DNA of 19,646 nt, taken from Thermodesulfobacteriota bacterium (lineage in GTDB: Bacteria; Desulfobacterota; BSN033; UBA1163). Under the pieces are notes generated by a model. That model ran no database searches. It was not told the origin of the DNA and was given only the letters and a program-made list of their open reading frames with translations. Positions within the stretch are counted from its first letter, which is position 1. Each line of letters begins with the position of its first letter. Location of the stretch: the NCBI GenBank assembly GCA_030024065.1, contig JASEIE010000025.1:1-19646 (forward strand), written 5' to 3'. Position numbers and translations under genes: made by a program. Positions 17,300 to 19,646 of this stretch are shown here, in pieces.

Positions 17300-17860
17300 T
17301 CATCCCAGAATCTTCTTCAGAGCCTCCTCTGTCTTTCTTCCTCTCGGCCCCTCTCCTGAAAGATAGAGCATCACCCCTTTTCCGCTCTTTAAGGGGATAA
17401 TTTCAATCTTCCCCTCCGAAACCATCTTACTGGTGAATTCAATCGGGTCTTTATTGAAATGTTTTCGGAAGGCATCGTTAAACCCGCTGAATACACTGTG
17501 GATTCCTTTATAAGGCTCTTTCCTTAATTTCTTTATCCCCTCAATCACAAACTCTTCTTCTGTAAAAGAACGGCCCCCAACTTCTAATATCAGTTGGATG
17601 ATTTCTTCTGCGGAAGGTCTTTTAGGAGCCTCCCCTGAAAGAAAGAGCATCATTCCTCCCTTTACGGGCCGGGTTTCTATCTTCCCCTCTGCAGCCAACC
17701 GGTTAGTGGCTTCCACCGGATTGGTATTAAAATATTTCCGGAAAGCCTCATTAAAGCCGCTGTAGACGCTGTGGATACCCCGATATGGATCTTTTCTCAA
17801 TCTCCTGATCGCCTGGACCACAAATTCTTCTTCGCTCAGCTTTTTTTCTTCTTCCACCAT
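17300..17860 (-). CDS. Protein of two tandem winged-helix-like domains, unknown function
   Basis: A 186-residue protein built from two copies of one domain, at residues about 9-76 and 99-172. Shared positions include EEEFV, LRK.PY.GIHSV.SGFN.AFRK.FN, P.E.T, EGKIE..P.K.G and LSGE.P. I do not recognise a named family. The pattern of a first helix (FVVQAIRRL), a second helix pair (GFNEAFRKYF, PVEATNRLAAEG) and a hairpin (KIETRPVKGGMMLFL) is what a winged-helix DNA-binding domain would look like, so nucleic-acid binding is a reasonable guess and no more. There is no signal peptide or membrane segment. The start is well set: GGAGGTGA precedes the ATG at 17860. Its upstream region, read on the minus strand, runs directly into repeat copy 2. 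G+C is higher than in the neighbouring helicase. Confidence 0.8.
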   Translation of the reverse strand: MVEEEKKLSEEEFVVQAIRRLRKDPYRGIHSVYSGFNEAFRKYFNTNPVEATNRLAAEGKIETRPVKGGMMLFLSGEAPKRPSAEEIIQLILEVGGRSFTEEEFVIEGIKKLRKEPYKGIHSVFSGFNDAFRKHFNKDPIEFTSKMVSEGKIEIIPLKSGKGVMLYLSGEGPRGRKTEEALKKILG

Positions 17861-18011
17861 GGGTCACCTCCACTCCCCCCACTCCTTTCTCCCCCAATTT
17901 CCCCAATTTCATCAATTAAATAGGTTAAATCACGCCTCGTTGCCGTAAAAGATTAAAATATTCTAATCTTCGTTTAATCTTCCTTTAATGTGAGTCATGT
18001 ATACTGATATT

Positions 18012-18095
18012 CAACAATAGGAAAAACTCTTTCCTCCTCTGAAACCCTCTAACCCAAAAAATCCACCGAGATGAATCATTTCGGTGGATTTTTTA
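18012..18095 (+). ncRNA. Putative small RNA in repeat copy 2
   Basis: Same layout and sequence as the copy 1 candidate: -10-like TATACT at 18000-18005, a small hairpin, a CCTCC-containing unpaired stretch and a terminator. Here it points toward the 3' end of the convergent oxidoreductase gene. No transcript evidence can be read from sequence. Confidence 0.35.
18058..18094. terminator. Bidirectional intrinsic terminator (copy 2)
   Basis: A 12-bp perfect stem (18058-18069 with 18081-18092), flanked by As on the left and Ts on the right. On the minus strand it lies immediately after the oxidoreductase stop and is its likely terminator. Confidence 0.88.
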
Positions 18096-18099
18096 TTCT

Positions 18100-19305
18100 T
18101 TATTTGCCCCCCTTGGAATCAAACCCTTCTTGTAGAAGGGAGTTCTTCACCTCTTCCACATTCGCCCCTTTCTCGATGGCATTGAGGATCTCCGGCCTCT
18201 TTTTAATATCCCCGAGAAGAATGCAGCCAACGATCTTATCCTCTTTGAAGGTGACCTTGCAGTAGCTGCATTTCTCGCGATCGCTTCTCACCACACACTC
18301 GAACTTCCCCTCCGCATCGATCTCCCCTGCGGAAGTGAGATCAATTCCTAATACCTTCAGGGTATTCGAAACGACTGTGCCGTGATAGATCTCATTTCCT
18401 CCAGCCATGTTGACTCCGGCAATCTCTCCCTGCCTTTGGGCGGCAGGCCAGGCTCCATAGGTTCGACCTCTGTGCTCTGTAACATCTCCGGCTGCAAAGA
18501 TATCCTTGATCTTCGTCTCCAGCCGGTCATCGACCAAAATACCATTCTTCCCCTCCAGGCTTAAGCCTTTGGCAAGGTGCATATTCGGCCTCACCCCTGC
18601 TGAGATGATGGCCATCTGGCCCTCCGCAATCCTGCCATCCTTAAGACGAACCCCCTCCACTTTCTCTTTTCCCAGAATCTCCTCGGATTGCCCATTGAGG
18701 AAGAAAGAGAAACCCATTGCCTCCATCTTGGCCTGAAGGATCTGGGCGCCCTCCTGATCCATCTGCCTCGGAAGAATTCTCGGATGATGCTCAATGACGA
18801 CTATCTTTATTCCCCGCCTTAACAGGGCTCCGCCTGTCTCCAATCCAACAAGCCCGCCTCCGATGAGAATCGCCTGGCTGATCTTCTCTGAGAATGCCTT
18901 CATTTCAATGGCATCCCGCATCGTGCGAAGGGTAAAGATCCCTTTCTTCTCTCTCCCTTTGATGGATGGCACAAAGGCATTTCCACCTGTCGCCAGGAGC
19001 AGGAGATCGTAAGAATAGGTCATCCCCTGTTTGCTGAGGATCTCCTTCTTGTCTGGATGAACCTCCACGACCGGTTCTTCGAGATGGAGGGAGATATTCT
19101 TGCTTTGATAAAACTCTTTGGTATGGATGGTGATCTCTTTTATGGCCACCTCTCCTGCAACCAATTCCGGAAATCGAACCCGGTAGTAAAAGGGATAGGC
19201 TTCTTCTGTAAAGATGTGGACCTCGCCCTCCGAATCCGCCTCCCTGATCTTGACCGCCGCCCTTGCGCCAGCGACTCCATTCCCGATGATGAGATATCGC
19301 TTCAC
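18100..19305 (-). CDS. FAD/NAD(P)H-dependent pyridine nucleotide-disulfide-type oxidoreductase
   Basis: A 401-residue flavoprotein of the NADH oxidase/rubredoxin reductase/NirB N-terminal type. The FAD Rossmann motif IIGNGVAGARAA is at residues 6-17. YPFYYRVRFPELVAG follows. LLLATGG marks the first domain crossover, and ILIGGGLVGLETGGAL is the NAD(P)H Rossmann motif. IFAAGDVTE is the second FAD contact. No active-site CxxC disulfide of the glutathione-reductase type is present; a CSYC pair occurs only near the C-terminus. The start is GTG at 19305 with AAGGAGGT six bases upstream. An in-frame ATG at 19398 is rejected because the extra 31 residues are low-quality and lie in a repeat-rich leader. 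Electron acceptor unknown. The stop codon abuts repeat copy 2. Confidence 0.92.
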   Translation of the reverse strand: MKRYLIIGNGVAGARAAVKIREADSEGEVHIFTEEAYPFYYRVRFPELVAGEVAIKEITIHTKEFYQSKNISLHLEEPVVEVHPDKKEILSKQGMTYSYDLLLLATGGNAFVPSIKGREKKGIFTLRTMRDAIEMKAFSEKISQAILIGGGLVGLETGGALLRRGIKIVVIEHHPRILPRQMDQEGAQILQAKMEAMGFSFFLNGQSEEILGKEKVEGVRLKDGRIAEGQMAIISAGVRPNMHLAKGLSLEGKNGILVDDRLETKIKDIFAAGDVTEHRGRTYGAWPAAQRQGEIAGVNMAGGNEIYHGTVVSNTLKVLGIDLTSAGEIDAEGKFECVVRSDREKCSYCKVTFKEDKIVGCILLGDIKKRPEILNAIEKGANVEEVKNSLLQEGFDSKGGK

Positions 19306-19324
19306 ACGCAACCTCCTTAAAATT

Positions 19325-19396
19325 GGAAAGTGGGATGTAGAGCGTGGAGGGTGGTTTTTAAAAAAATCTACTTCTACTTTCAACCTTCCACTTTCC
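19325..19396. repeat. Long imperfect palindrome
   Basis: Outer arms GGAAAGTGG (19325-19333) and CCACTTTCC (19388-19396) are perfect. The centre is a self-complementary T5A7 tract. The interior is imperfect, and one arm is enriched in G, the other in C/T. It sits just upstream of the oxidoreductase ribosome binding site. Confidence 0.5.
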
Positions 19397-19439
19397 ACAC
19401 CCTGATGTTATAGATAACAAAATTTCCATGCCCAAACAA

Positions 19440-19565
19440 GTAACCCATCAGTTATGGTTTGTTTAAGTTTACCATAGCCCTGAGTTACATATTCGACAAA
19501 ACATTTATCATTCATAACTGAAGGGTTACCCAAACAAGCAGTTTTTAGTAATCCCTCAGTTATGG
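19440..19565. repeat. Cluster of an 18-bp motif in alternating orientation
   Basis: GTAACCCATCAGTTATGG at 19440-19457 (plus), the same motif reversed at 19513-19529 (16 of 17), and GTAATCCCTCAGTTATGG at 19548-19565 (plus, 16 of 18). A weaker reversed form lies at about 19472-19488. CCCAAACAAG occurs at 19431-19440 and again at 19529-19538. Confidence 0.6.
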
Positions 19566-19599
19566 GTAATTATTGGTTATGGAGTTATTCCTTTTCCCC

Positions 19600-19646
19600 G
19601 TAGCGTCGGCATTTATTGCCGACGGACTCCGCCCTCAATAAATGAG
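19600..19646. repeat. REP-like element with GTAG head, cut by the window edge
   Basis: GTAG at 19600-19603 is followed directly by an 8-bp perfect hairpin (CGTCGGCA 19604-19611 / TGCCGACG 19617-19624, loop TTTAT). A second inverted repeat then starts (CTCA 19634-19637 / TGAG 19643-19646) that would extend past the edge. GTAG plus palindrome is the hallmark of REP sequences linked to RAYT (TnpA-REP) transposases. Confidence 0.55.

Larger units (their letters stand above)
11036..18100. mobile_element. Candidate inserted defence segment bounded by 218-bp direct repeats
   Basis: Perfect direct repeats at 11036-11253 and 17883-18100 enclose the helicase-nuclease and the tandem-domain gene. Outside them the lipid kinase (plus) and oxidoreductase (minus) converge, as they would on a shared terminator if the segment were absent. 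No integrase, transposase or tRNA attachment site is present inside, so this is not a self-mobilising element. It may have entered or duplicated by homologous recombination. Confidence 0.5.
17883..18100. repeat. 218-bp perfect direct repeat, copy 2
   Basis: Identical to 11036-11253. It begins 22 bp upstream of the minus-strand tandem-domain start and ends at the last base of the oxidoreductase stop codon. On the minus strand it therefore supplies the oxidoreductase terminator and then the upstream region of the tandem-domain gene. Confidence 0.97.
19306..19646. other. Repeat-rich intergenic region upstream of the oxidoreductase
   Basis: No gene is supported. It holds the oxidoreductase leader, a long imperfect palindrome (19325-19396), several copies of an 18-bp motif in both orientations (19440-19565) and a REP-like hairpin (19600-19646). 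The three are listed separately. Confidence 0.6.

Noticed and set aside
19306..19398. Longer oxidoreductase start at ATG 19398
   Set aside because: It adds 31 residues from the palindromic leader, whereas GTG 19305 has a near-perfect AAGGAGGT and gives the normal family N-terminus.

Overview
The window looks like a chromosomal segment from an uncultured, probably anaerobic Gram-negative bacterium, most likely of the Desulfobacterota/deltaproteobacterial type. This is an inference from protein style and gene mix; there is no rRNA or other marker gene to settle it. Core genes are moderately GC-rich with AGGAGG-type ribosome binding sites. No rRNA, tRNA or CRISPR array was found.

Layout. (1) 1-578: 3' end of an IS1182-type transposase gene cut by the window edge, then about 300 bp without a gene. 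(2) 886-6365: a plus-strand sugar-phosphate block, rpe-like epimerase - transketolase - glucokinase - glucose-6-phosphate isomerase. rpe and tkt overlap by ATGA. The block would feed glucose into glucose-6-P/fructose-6-P and the non-oxidative pentose phosphate pathway. (3) 6372-9206: an arsenosugar-type cluster with two glycosyltransferase-like proteins (TIGR04283 and TIGR04282/DUF2064 types) and the radical SAM enzyme ArsS, interleaved with two gene wrecks (a short-chain dehydrogenase fragment and a sterol-desaturase-type fragment). The two glycosyltransferase genes look like one fused gene split by a one-base shift. (4) 9265-11076: a 43-codon small ORF, a TVP38/TMEM64 membrane protein and a diacylglycerol-kinase-type lipid kinase, same strand. 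(5) 11036-18100: a segment bounded by two perfect 218-bp direct repeats. It contains a 1,686-residue SF1 helicase fused to a C-terminal restriction-endonuclease-like domain (a likely single-gene phage-defence protein) and a small protein made of two tandem copies of an unrecognised, winged-helix-like domain, both on the minus strand. (6) 18100-19305, minus: an FAD/NAD(P)H-dependent oxidoreductase. (7) 19306-19646: intergenic DNA full of short inverted repeats, ending in a GTAG-headed REP-like hairpin.

The most unusual item is the 218-bp repeat. Removing one copy plus the DNA between them would restore a simple convergent pair (lipid kinase -> terminator <- oxidoreductase), so the interior reads as an inserted defence cargo. 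Each copy also looks like a compact regulatory/RNA unit: three 11-bp direct repeats in exact register, a TATACT -10 box, a small hairpin, a CCTCC-containing pyrimidine-rich stretch and a strong bidirectional terminator. Copy 1 is followed by a decayed remnant of the oxidoreductase 3' end, so the 218 bp stayed identical while the adjacent bases drifted.
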